64,000 bases of DNA from Verrucomicrobiota bacterium (GTDB lineage: Bacteria > Verrucomicrobiota > Verrucomicrobiia > Limisphaerales > UBA1319), in NCBI GenBank assembly GCA_022709905.1, contig JAKLHY010000022.1:35314-99313 (forward strand), written 5' to 3'. The notes beneath the pieces were generated by a model that worked only from the letters and a program-made list of their open reading frames with translations, searched no databases and was not told the DNA's origin. Shown piece after piece: positions 28,836-36,792 of this stretch (the stretch's first letter is position 1; the number at the start of each line of letters is the position of its first letter). The position numbers and the translations under genes were made by a program.

Positions 28836-31447
28836 AGCTGATAAATCTCCTTCCGGCGGGCAAACGCCTCATGGCCGCCCTCCATGATCGAGACGATGGC
28901 CTTCTGAATCTCCGGCTGATCAATGCTTCCGACTTCGACAGCGCCCGCGCCGGACACAAAGGAGCACGCGCCGACCTGCTCAGCATCGCCCAGAACGGGG
29001 AAGTTTGCGTTGTGTGTCGCGAAAATGAACTGGATTCCTTTCTTGAGAGCGCGAATCAGCTTAATCACGTCCTGGAAGATCGTCTGGTTGTCCAGGTCGT
29101 CCTCGGGTTGGTCAATGACGATGAGGTCGTTGTCTCGCTGGCTCAGAATGAACAAGATCAACGCGGACGCCCGCTGCCCAAGAGAATGCTCCCGAAGCTC
29201 CTTGCCGTGGTACATGATCTGATATGTGTTCGGCACCTGCCAGACCAGGAGCGATGCCTTCGCCTCGTTGAAGTAGCGTCGGAAGACCTCACCAGACTCG
29301 CCAAGCCCATTACAGACGGTATCGAGAGCTTCATAGACCGAGACGAAATCGGCGTGGCCAGCAAGAGCGGACTCCAGCGTCGCCGTATGCAGGCGACTTC
29401 CGCGAAAATGGCCCTTCATTTCCTCGATCATCGCCGCGCGGCCACCCTTATACTTCGGCGCGATTTGCAGTGCGGTCTGGCTTTCGTTCAGATTCTTGAT
29501 CTCTCGCTCGATCTCCTTGAACTCCTGATGCCAGAGGTCATTGAGCCGCTTCAGTTCCCTAAGCAACTCATCGCGCAGGGCGTTCTTCTTGGTCCGGCTC
29601 TTTGCCGTTTCCGTAAGGGCCAACGTCACCTTCTGCAGATCGGCGTTTAGCCTGACGAAATCGTCGGGGCGCACACTCACTCCGCCCTGCTGCTGGAGCT
29701 TCTCGCTGAGTCGCCGTTCGATAGCGGCGAATTCCTCTTTCAATGCTTCGCGCCGACGCTGCAACTCGCCGAGCTTATCGCGCAGGCTGCGCGCGTCGTT
29801 CTGAGCCTCTGTGAGAACCTGGCGCACCTTCTCGGGCGTTTTGCGGATACGGTCGAGAAGCGCGTTCATCTCCTCGATGACGTCGGCGTTCTCCTTGGGC
29901 TCAAGGCGGGGGAGTGCCGAGAGTTCTGCTTCCTGCTCCTTCAGGAAGGCGTCAAAAGCGCGGACAAAGGCTTGTGCCGAGTCGGTGGCGCGCCGGGCGT
30001 GAGTTTCGTCGGCATTGAACTGAACCTGACGCTTGAGTTGATCTTCCACGCCAAAATCGCGAAAGAGCTTCAACCGAAACTCGGTGTCTCTCTTCTTGGC
30101 CTCATACTCCGCTTGCTGAATGTCAAGGTCCTTGAGTTTGTCGAAGGCGGTGAGGACATCCAAGACGCGTTGACGCTGGGCGATCAGTTCGCGGCGAACA
30201 GTATCGAGTTTCGCGCCGATCAGGCGTTCGATGAGTTCGCGCTCGGAACCCTCCCCTCTTTTGACGAGTTCTTTCTGACCGAAGAACAACGGGTTCTTGA
30301 TGGGGATGCTGACTCCAGGCCGCAGTTCTCCGTCGTAGTACACATCTCTGCGCTCGTTCAGAATGCGGCGGATCTCGAAAGTCCGGCCTTGGGCGTCCAT
30401 GGCTTCAACAACGACTTTACCGCCACTCTTGAGAGCAAAGCGAACGAGGCCCTCTTTGTACATCAAATCGACCTCGTCCGATGATTCCGGCATTGGCAAT
30501 TCAAGGGCATACCGGAGACACTCCAGTATGGCCGACTTGCCGCTGCCGCGGATTCCGATCAGGCAACTCATTTCGGGCGAGAACGCCATGCGTTTGCCGT
30601 CGAGAATGCCGCCCTCAAACCGTATCGCCTGCACCCAGGAATGGGGCTGCGGTTTGACTTCCTGAGAACAAAGCCGATCGGCTCCAGGCTTCAGGGCGAA
30701 CTGCACGGCCTCGAAGGTAAAGGCACCGATCTTGATGAACGACTTTTCGCCACGCCCGATCTCGGACATAGCCTTGGGATCTGAGCCTTCGACCTCGGCC
30801 GGGTACCAATCCCCCAGCCAGCACTGAACCTTCTGCTTGAGGTCACGGGTCCCAACTTTCTGAAACGCTGCCGTCCGCTCACGAAAGAGATCGGTCCTCC
30901 CGAGTTCTTGAAGCCGCCCCCCTTGCAGCCCTCCGGGACCGTAGAGTCCGTTGTCTGCCTCGACGTGGGCAAAGATCAGGAAGTAGTCCCTGCCGAACTT
31001 GTTGAGTTCCCGGATCGTGTCCAGAAGATCGTGGTTCGATCTCGCATTGCTGTTGTCGTAGTTCGACTGCCCGGCAAACGTTACGCCCAGGAAGCTGTTG
31101 ATGTGGTCAGTCTGTTCCGCGTTGACGATCCACTCGTCACTGAAAATCACGAGCGTGTGGATGCCGTTCGCTCCGTCCTTCACCGACAGTTCGATGCCCG
31201 GAAGAAGGTGGATGTCCTCCTTCTTGGCTGCCTTCCGCAGCGCTTTGAACTCGTCGCGGTCGAACTTATTGTGATTTGTGATTGCGCCGATGTGGATGTC
31301 GGCACTCTTCAGAGCCGCCGTGTAACGGGCTACGAAGTCCTGTTCAGCGCCTTCGTCTTTGAACTCCTTGTCGCGCCGCGTGTGCAAGTGGAAGTCCGCA
31401 CGGACCCAGCGGCTTCCGTGCGCGAAGAAACTGGATTGATCAGGCAT
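28823..31447 (-). CDS. PHP-domain SMC/AAA-like ATPase (TrlF type)
   Basis: This 874-residue protein has an N-terminal PHP phosphoesterase-like domain (residues about 10-200: ADFHLHTRRD, GAITNHNKFDRDEF, LLPGIEL). An SMC/ABC-type ATPase follows: Walker A GIRGSGKSAILECLRYAL near residue 298, a long coiled-coil centre (about 400-700), and a C-terminal HSLGQRASALILFIL signature with Walker B IVIDQPEDDLDN near 795 and ATHNANFPVLGDAEQ. It matches proteins annotated as TrlF-family ATPases. The pair with the overlapping AlbA_2 gene and the STAS-like gene 15 bases upstream looks like an anti-phage cassette. The predicted mechanism is ATP-dependent sensing by the SMC-like part with a PHP nuclease/phosphatase effector (inference). 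Confidence 0.88.
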   Translation of the reverse strand: MPDQSSFFAHGSRWVRADFHLHTRRDKEFKDEGAEQDFVARYTAALKSADIHIGAITNHNKFDRDEFKALRKAAKKEDIHLLPGIELSVKDGANGIHTLVIFSDEWIVNAEQTDHINSFLGVTFAGQSNYDNSNARSNHDLLDTIRELNKFGRDYFLIFAHVEADNGLYGPGGLQGGRLQELGRTDLFRERTAAFQKVGTRDLKQKVQCWLGDWYPAEVEGSDPKAMSEIGRGEKSFIKIGAFTFEAVQFALKPGADRLCSQEVKPQPHSWVQAIRFEGGILDGKRMAFSPEMSCLIGIRGSGKSAILECLRYALELPMPESSDEVDLMYKEGLVRFALKSGGKVVVEAMDAQGRTFEIRRILNERRDVYYDGELRPGVSIPIKNPLFFGQKELVKRGEGSERELIERLIGAKLDTVRRELIAQRQRVLDVLTAFDKLKDLDIQQAEYEAKKRDTEFRLKLFRDFGVEDQLKRQVQFNADETHARRATDSAQAFVRAFDAFLKEQEAELSALPRLEPKENADVIEEMNALLDRIRKTPEKVRQVLTEAQNDARSLRDKLGELQRRREALKEEFAAIERRLSEKLQQQGGVSVRPDDFVRLNADLQKVTLALTETAKSRTKKNALRDELLRELKRLNDLWHQEFKEIEREIKNLNESQTALQIAPKYKGGRAAMIEEMKGHFRGSRLHTATLESALAGHADFVSVYEALDTVCNGLGESGEVFRRYFNEAKASLLVWQVPNTYQIMYHGKELREHSLGQRASALILFILSQRDNDLIVIDQPEDDLDNQTIFQDVIKLIRALKKGIQFIFATHNANFPVLGDAEQVGACSFVSGAGAVEVGSIDQPEIQKAIVSIMEGGHEAFARRKEIYQLWKQ

Positions 31448-31462
31448 GCTCGACTCCTTCCT

Positions 31463-31864
31463 TCAATCGCTCTCCAACTGGCAGATCCCGGGCCTCGACC
31501 GCAACAACAGCGGCTTCGCCGCCAAATTCCTCTGCCCAAACCGCATCATAGGCCCCTCGGTTGGCGTAGTACCTTCTGGCGTTACGAAACTACGCTCTGC
31601 CATCGCTCGGTTGTCTGGCGAGAGGTCCCGGAACGTCAGCAGGTTTCCGAGTTCCCGATTTCCAAAGCGGGTGCAAAGTCGCCCGATGGCCGCACCCAGA
31701 AACGCCGCAATCACGGTCTCGATGCCCGCGAACGATAGCGCAACGGGCGTCCCGGCACACAGTAGCGGGGCGATCCGGTCGTGAAGCCGGTTCCCGCCCT
31801 CGGCAGAGACGGCAAACCGGCAGCCGGTAAAATCACGCACTTGGATGGTGATGGGATCCATCAT
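31463..31864 (-). CDS. STAS-like (DUF4325) protein
   Basis: This protein is about 133 residues. The frame is open far upstream (to 32146), but the upstream part is nonsense relative to the overlapping helicase remnant; ATG 31864 or ATG 31861 is the likely start. The recognisable core is TPVALSFAGIETVIAAFLGAAIGRL, with the alternating hydrophobic strand and helix of STAS-like DUF4325 proteins, followed by GNLLTFRDLSP. The start overlaps the stop of the helicase remnant (ATGA-type junction), the coupling expected if it originally followed the intact helicase gene. It ends 15 bases before the PHP-ATPase gene. Confidence 0.72.
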   Translation of the reverse strand: MMDPITIQVRDFTGCRFAVSAEGGNRLHDRIAPLLCAGTPVALSFAGIETVIAAFLGAAIGRLCTRFGNRELGNLLTFRDLSPDNRAMAERSFVTPEGTTPTEGPMMRFGQRNLAAKPLLLRSRPGICQLESD

Positions 31865-32131
31865 TGTGGCGCCTCTCCCCGCCCCAGCAGTTCCCTGAAA
31901 CTGTAGTTCACGCTGGTCACTCCAAAGTCTGGCTCCCGCTGGAATGGTCGCCGCACGTAATGCACCTGGTAGGTCTTGCCATCGAACTCCACAATCGCCA
32001 GGATAAAATCGTCCGGCTTGTTCAGCGAGTACAGGATTTCGTTCTTGGTCACGGTGATCGTTGCCGCCCCGCTCATCCGGCAGGATGCCTCTTGCAGCCG
32101 CGTTCGGTTTCAGTTCTTCGAACTTGCTCAT
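31861..32131 (-). pseudogene. Internally deleted DUF3883 helicase (DISARM/DrmD-like) remnant
   Basis: From ATG 32131 the first 19 codons read MSKFEELKPNAAARGILPD, the characteristic N-terminus of large SNF2-like helicases with C-terminal DUF3883 domains. One frame over, directly from 32076, comes ATITVTKNEILYSLNKPDD, then HYVRRPFQREPDFGVTSVNY and FRELLGRGE, the characteristic last 70 residues of the same family. The roughly 1,000 residues between, with all helicase motifs, are missing and the junction at about 32075 is out of frame. Its neighbours (HTH protein before, STAS-like protein after) keep normal operon spacing. Identification is from memory of the family, not an alignment. Confidence 0.75.
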
Positions 32132-32156
32132 CTCACACGTTTCCAATCATCAATTG

Positions 32157-32366
32157 CTACCCTTCAGATTGCCCGTAAGCCTCGCTGGCCGATTCGGATG
32201 CCCTGCCATCCCTGATCCATGCGTCAACATCAGCGGCTTGGAACTTCCAGAGGCGCCCCACCTTGTGTGCAGGCATCTTTTTGCGTTCAATCCACTTGTA
32301 GATTGTGTCGGGGTTTACCCCCAAATGCACCGCAATCTCTTCAACGGATAGCCAGCGTTCACTCAT
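32157..32366 (-). CDS. Excisionase-type helix-turn-helix DNA-binding protein
   Basis: The likely start is ATG 32366 (MSERWLSVEEIAVHLGVNPD), giving 69 residues; the longer frame to 32426 adds an unlikely leader. The MerR/excisionase winged-helix signature is complete: SVEEIAVHLGV, DTIYKWIERKKMPAHKVGRLWKF, DVDAWIR. Such small HTH proteins commonly open operons of DUF3883-helicase or methyltransferase defence systems. It is the first gene of the minus-strand cassette, 25 bases before the helicase remnant, and probably regulates it. Confidence 0.85.
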   Translation of the reverse strand: MSERWLSVEEIAVHLGVNPDTIYKWIERKKMPAHKVGRLWKFQAADVDAWIRDGRASESASEAYGQSEG

Positions 32367-32691
32367 GATGTTGTTACCACTATGTAAATCTCCAAGAAGG
32401 CAAACTTCCTGGCGAAATTGAAACAAGACTATGGACCATGTTCAACCAAAACAAGCCAAAACCAAATAGGATCCACTGAAACAGGGAATTCGGTTGATTG
32501 GCTTAAAGATCTGCTTGCTTAATGGAATAGACCCCTGAGTGACCGGGAGGTCAACCTGCCGGCGGAAGAGTTTTTCGAATGCGGCCTCCGACCGCTGTCC
32601 GGCGTAGTTCGCTCAGAGCTGGTGGTTGGTGAAATGGATCACTCATCTCATAGTAACCGCCAAGAGGAAAACCGGACAAGAAAAGTAAAGA
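32367..32691. other. Intergenic region upstream of defence cassette
   Basis: About 325 bases of lower-GC sequence (notably 32400-32530) separate the HTH gene from the isomerase gene. It should hold the promoter of the cassette and the end of the isomerase transcript. I see no tRNA, integrase or direct-repeat attachment site here. Confidence 0.45.
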
Positions 32692-34116
32692 CTATTGGTG
32701 CGTGTAGATGTCCCAACCGAAGTAGGTCGTCACGGCTTCTTGAATGATATCAGCCACGTGCGATCGAACCAGGGCGCAGTGGTGCTCGAAGCCGTTTCGG
32801 CAAATAAACTTCATCAGTTGTTGCAGGTGGGGCACCCGGCAGACCGCGATCGAGCCCAGCATGTTGAACGGATCCTCGGTGAACTCGCCTTCTCCCACGT
32901 AGCCGCGGATCCGACCCTTGAAATCGTCGGTCGATAAACGGAGGTAGGTCATCGGGCCGGCCTTGGCCTTGCCATTGATGGCCCCAAAGCAAAGTTCCGG
33001 ATCCATGACGGTGCTGAGCACGCTGAGTTTGTCAATTTCGACGGAGTCTCCGATGAAGCTCTTGGGATAGTTCCCGCAATGCTGGGCCACGCACTTGTCG
33101 CGGTCGTCGCCGTAGTTGTTGTTCCAATCCATGATGGCGGCCGCGTTGCCGCTGGCCAAAACGAGGGCGTACATGGCGGCCACGCCGGCAACATCGACCT
33201 CGCAGGCGCAAGGCAGGAGCCGATCGCCCATCATCGCCATGGTCAGACAGGTGGCACAGCCGTAGTTCTGTTGAACCGAGGTCCAGCACTGGATGCCGGC
33301 CGCATCGATGTTGTTGGCCTGGATCCAATCCTCGATCGCGAGATAGAGACGCAGGTGTTTCTCGAACTTGGCATCCAGGTGGGCAATCCCTTTCGCCACG
33401 GACCCGTAGTTCTTGATTTCATCCAGTCTCTGGCTGGCGCGAGCCGATGTGATATCGACCTTGGACGCGGCGGCCATGAGGTCAGACAGATCGACGGGAA
33501 TGGTGGTGATGCCGGAGCGCTGGAGCAGTTTCTCACTCACCCGCATGGTTTGAAACGCGTCGGGGCGCGTGCCGATGGCGCCGATGCGCGCGTGGCGCAA
33601 ACCGCCCACCACACGGCAAATCGCCGCAAAATTCCTGAGGTCCCTCGTGAACGCCGGACTGTTGATCGCGACGGTATGGGTGGCCGTATCGGTAAAGGGA
33701 ATGCCGTACTGCCAGAGATTGTTGCAGACCGAGAGCTTCCCGCAGAAGGCATCGCGGCGATGCCGGGTGTCGAGCTTGTCGAGTTCGTCATCACTGGCCT
33801 GGACCAGCACGGGCACGTTGAGGCTGGCGTTGTGCAGGGCGTTTACAACGCCGAGTTCGTCCCCGAAATTCGGCAACGAGACAATCACCCCGTCGATATC
33901 CCGCCGGTGCTGATTGAAAAGATCGGCGCACTTTCGGGCGTCAGCCACGGTTTCGACGGCCCCGCTGGGAGTTTCGTCGGCCGGCAAAATGACGGCCTTA
34001 TGGCCCAATTGGTTCAGTTGTTCGAGAAGCTGGGCCCGGCCCGTGCGCGCCAGTTCGGCGGAAAAACAGCCCCGCGTGCCCACAATACAGCCAAAAGTCA
34101 GTTGAGTCTTGCGCAT
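32692..34116 (-). CDS. L-fucose/L-arabinose isomerase family protein
   Basis: This 474-residue protein resembles the FucI/AraA-like isomerase superfamily, which interconverts aldoses and ketoses with Mn2+. Visible segments are DGVIVSLPNFGDELGVVNAL, IGAIGTRPDAFQTMR, AAGIQCWTSVQQNYGCATC and a C-terminal GEGEFTEDPFNMLGS. The conserved acidic and cysteine-containing stretches correspond to the core and C-terminal domains of fucose-isomerase-like proteins. Substrate is not assignable. The AraC regulator gene lies 243 bases upstream in the same direction and is the obvious candidate regulator. Confidence 0.8.
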   Translation of the reverse strand: MRKTQLTFGCIVGTRGCFSAELARTGRAQLLEQLNQLGHKAVILPADETPSGAVETVADARKCADLFNQHRRDIDGVIVSLPNFGDELGVVNALHNASLNVPVLVQASDDELDKLDTRHRRDAFCGKLSVCNNLWQYGIPFTDTATHTVAINSPAFTRDLRNFAAICRVVGGLRHARIGAIGTRPDAFQTMRVSEKLLQRSGITTIPVDLSDLMAAASKVDITSARASQRLDEIKNYGSVAKGIAHLDAKFEKHLRLYLAIEDWIQANNIDAAGIQCWTSVQQNYGCATCLTMAMMGDRLLPCACEVDVAGVAAMYALVLASGNAAAIMDWNNNYGDDRDKCVAQHCGNYPKSFIGDSVEIDKLSVLSTVMDPELCFGAINGKAKAGPMTYLRLSTDDFKGRIRGYVGEGEFTEDPFNMLGSIAVCRVPHLQQLMKFICRNGFEHHCALVRSHVADIIQEAVTTYFGWDIYTHQ

Positions 34117-34276
34117 ATGCTAAGCAATGGGTCAGGATATGCCACAATGCCGGCCCTGGCTACCATCCGATTGACCTTTTTTTGCACCCGAATGCCTTCA
34201 GGAACATCACGCATGGTGCCTAACAAAGCTGCGCCTCAAACCGACCAGTAAAATGGTTCGTATTCGGCCTGCCATG

Positions 34277-34306
34277 ATTCGCGTTAATTGGTGTCCATTA
34301 GCGGTT
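34277..34306. repeat. Intergenic ATTCGCGT-type short repeat, copy A
   Basis: A 30-base stretch of three degenerate 10-base units (ATTCGCGT, ATTGGTGT, ATTAGCGG cores). It matches copy B at 35377-35406 in 25 of 30 positions. It lies downstream of the AraC gene, in its intergenic region. Confidence 0.7.
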
Positions 34307-34359
34307 AAGTCGCTGTATTTGCGGTTCAGGGGGAAAATTCCGATGTTTTGAAAAACGGA

Positions 34360-35319
34360 TTAATACCCTTTGAGGCGCCGACGGTATTCCAATGGGGTCA
34401 CGCCTTTCAGCCGTTTAAACACGCGATCGAAATAGCTGTGGCTGCTGAATCCCGTTTTATAGGCGATATCCGTCACCGACAAAGAGCTGTTGGAAAGAAA
34501 TTCCATGCCTCGATCGATGCGCGTTCGCAGCACGTATTCGGTCAGCGTGGTTCCCGTGACTCCCTTGAAAAACCGGCAAAAATAGGCCGGGCTCATGCGA
34601 GCCAACCGGGACACCTGACCCAGAGATAGCGTTTCACGGCAGTTGCCCTTGATGAAGGCAAAGACGTCTCGCAACCGCTCACAATCGAGCACCCGCTGGT
34701 CCCGGAGAACCCGCCCTGGACCCGTCCTCCGATAATGACGGCTGATCCCAAGGAGGAGATCGCACAAAAGGGTCTTGACTGCCAGGGGATAATCCTCGCT
34801 CCGGGCGGCAATTTCCTGTTGAATCCGCCGCATCAAACCTAACGTCCATCCCTCGGGGACAGCCACTGCCGGCAACCGACGGGAAAAGGCCTTCCCCCGG
34901 TAATGGAAGGGTCTAAGGTATTCAAAATCCAAAGATGCGCCGCCGGGGGTGGAGACGAGTTCCGGCATAAAATGAAGGGAGATCGCCTTGAGCGGCGTCC
35001 GGAAGTCGGCCTCGATAAGGTGAAACTCGCCCCGGCCCACAATCACCAAATCGCCCGCGCTCAACTCATAGCGACAGCCGTCAACGGTATACCTCCCCCG
35101 TCCCTCGCCAATAAGGGTTATTTCCAGGTGCTCGTGGTAGCTGGGGGTGAGTGGATGTTCCATGCTGAACTCAAGACAATGCAAGAGCACGGGGCATTCA
35201 GGCGGAAACGCGAGGGGGAACTCGCCCTGGGCGGTGAACCGTAGGGTCCGGCTCGATGCCCATGGAAAGTCCTCGAGTGTCTTCCGATCTTCGGCCCTTT
35301 TCCGGGCGCCTTGGGTCAT
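34360..35319 (-). CDS. AraC-family transcriptional regulator
   Basis: This 319-residue protein has an N-terminal cupin-type sensor domain (residues about 30-150: HEHLEITLIGEGRGRYTVDG, SAGDLVIVGRGEFHLIEA) and a C-terminal AraC double helix-turn-helix (about 220-319). The latter contains LSLGQVSRLARMSPAYFCRFFK, SVTDIAYKTGFSSHSYFDRVFKR and GVTPLEYRRR. This is the sugar-responsive AraC/XylS layout. It likely controls the downstream isomerase gene. The gene is flanked on both sides by related short ATTCGCGT-type repeats. Confidence 0.93.
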   Translation of the reverse strand: MTQGARKRAEDRKTLEDFPWASSRTLRFTAQGEFPLAFPPECPVLLHCLEFSMEHPLTPSYHEHLEITLIGEGRGRYTVDGCRYELSAGDLVIVGRGEFHLIEADFRTPLKAISLHFMPELVSTPGGASLDFEYLRPFHYRGKAFSRRLPAVAVPEGWTLGLMRRIQQEIAARSEDYPLAVKTLLCDLLLGISRHYRRTGPGRVLRDQRVLDCERLRDVFAFIKGNCRETLSLGQVSRLARMSPAYFCRFFKGVTGTTLTEYVLRTRIDRGMEFLSNSSLSVTDIAYKTGFSSHSYFDRVFKRLKGVTPLEYRRRLKGY

Positions 35320-35376
35320 GACGGGAGCTTAGGCGGGCCGAGGATCACGGTCAACAGCCCGGCTACCGCCGCTCCC

Positions 35377-35406
35377 ATTCGCGTCCATTGGCGTGCATTC
35401 GCGGTT
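35377..35406. repeat. Intergenic ATTCGCGT-type short repeat, copy B
   Basis: The second 30-base copy of the three-unit repeat (ATTCGCGT, ATTGGCGT, ATTCGCGG cores) lies between the AraC gene and the divergent C39-like gene. It is in the same orientation as copy A. Confidence 0.7.
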
Positions 35407-35523
35407 GGAGTTTATTCAGTTGGCGTTCCTTGGAGATTCGATTTGTCGGCGTGTCATACGTGCGGATTCGGATGCGATTCTTGGTGGACGAACGGACGGA
35501 AATCAGGAATGGTTCCTGCCGTG

Positions 35524-36774
35524 ATGAGCACGATTGCAGCGCATGCACGGGATCCAAAAGTCCAAGCCGGCCGGCAGTTGCTTCTAAGCTTTGCCCTCCT
35601 GGCCGGCGCGATGACCGGCCCTTCACTTCCGGCAGCGGTGAATGTGTATCTGACCGATGTTCCGGATTACGCCTGGTATGGGGGTTGTTTTGGGACCGCC
35701 TGCGGCAACCTGATGGGCTTTTGGGACCGGCACGGCTTCCCCGACTTCTACACAGGCCCGACGGCGGACGGCGTCGCCCCCCTGAACAGCGCCGGCGCGA
35801 ACCACGACATTGTCTCGCTCTGGACCTCGAAGGCGGGGCGCGACGGCCGGCCTTCCAACCAACCGGGGCACGAGGACGATTACTGGATCGCATACGAAAG
35901 CACCGACCCGGATCCGTTCCTCGCCAAGGGACGCGCGGAACACGAACCCGATTGCCTCGGCGATTTCATCGGTCTCAGTCAGAGAAAGTGGATCAACATG
36001 AACGGGGAATGCGACGGCAACGTGGACGGCTTTACGTTTGTCTATTGGGACGCCACCGGTTCGCGGCGCGTCAATTTCACGCCCGGCAGCGAGGCGGGAT
36101 TGCCTCCCGTGGATATGCAGTCGGGCTTGCGCGCCTGGACCCACTCTCGGGGTGCCGAAGCCGATGTCTTTACCCAGCTCACGGACTTCAATCCGGAAGT
36201 GTCCCCCGGTCAGGGCTTCACCTTCAATGATCTCAGGGCCGAGATTGACTCCGGCTATCCGGTGCTCTTGTTTATGCAGGACTTCAGCATCAAATCACGG
36301 CCACTTCCAGGAATGGACCGGGCCAATCCCCACCTGCACGGCATGCTCGCCTATGGCTATTACGTTGATGACGAGGGCGCCGAATATGCGCGCTTTCGCA
36401 CGAGTTGGGCCAGCGGAGACAACCAGTTCAACGTCTGGACCTCGGCAAACTGGCTGCCCGGTGGCGTGTTGGACCTTCCGCTCCGCGGCGTGATCGGTTA
36501 CCATCCCCGCCCGAAAATCTTAAAGTTCGAAAAAAATCAGGATCAAGTCTCTCTCGAATGGCACGGTCCGGCATCCGAACTCGCCAACGCCACGGACAAT
36601 TCCACGCACAAGCTTCACCTTTACCACATCGAAAAAACTTCATCCCTGATCCAGCCCGATTGGACTCCAATCACCGATCCGAGCCATGACCATCAGGTTT
36701 CCTTTCGCGAATCATCCAACGGGGCCGTCTTCTACCGCGTGGTGCTTGAGACTGCCCCCCTCGAGATGCGCTGA
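35524..36774 (+). CDS. Secreted C39-like cysteine-peptidase-fold protein
   Basis: The frame is open to 35311, but the GTG/ATG pair at 35521/35524 starts just before a signal peptide (LLLSFALLAGAMTGPSLPAA), giving 416 residues. The mature N-terminus YAWYGGCFGTACGNLMGFWDRHG resembles the catalytic-Cys helix of C39-like peptidases (Gly-Cys-x-x-Thr-Ala followed by a G-x-W/F helix). HLHGMLAYGYYVDD near residue 270 fits the His strand (H-x-x-x-x-x-GY). Family assignment is inference. The C-terminal about 90 residues (VSLEWHG, then YHIEKTSSL, then FYRVVLE) resemble the shared secreted-protein module. Confidence 0.65.
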   Translation: MSTIAAHARDPKVQAGRQLLLSFALLAGAMTGPSLPAAVNVYLTDVPDYAWYGGCFGTACGNLMGFWDRHGFPDFYTGPTADGVAPLNSAGANHDIVSLWTSKAGRDGRPSNQPGHEDDYWIAYESTDPDPFLAKGRAEHEPDCLGDFIGLSQRKWINMNGECDGNVDGFTFVYWDATGSRRVNFTPGSEAGLPPVDMQSGLRAWTHSRGAEADVFTQLTDFNPEVSPGQGFTFNDLRAEIDSGYPVLLFMQDFSIKSRPLPGMDRANPHLHGMLAYGYYVDDEGAEYARFRTSWASGDNQFNVWTSANWLPGGVLDLPLRGVIGYHPRPKILKFEKNQDQVSLEWHGPASELANATDNSTHKLHLYHIEKTSSLIQPDWTPITDPSHDHQVSFRESSNGAVFYRVVLETAPLEMR

Positions 36775-36792
36775 CTCCCAGGCAGAGGCCCA

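Noticed and set aside
31463..32146. One 227-residue protein covering the helicase start and the STAS-like gene
   Set aside because: Its middle is out of frame with the recognisable DUF3883 tail; it is better explained as a deleted helicase followed by an independent STAS-like gene.
32540..32700. A coding-like stretch with EEFFECGLRPLSGVV on the plus strand
   Set aside because: No start codon, no recognised family and short; left as intergenic.
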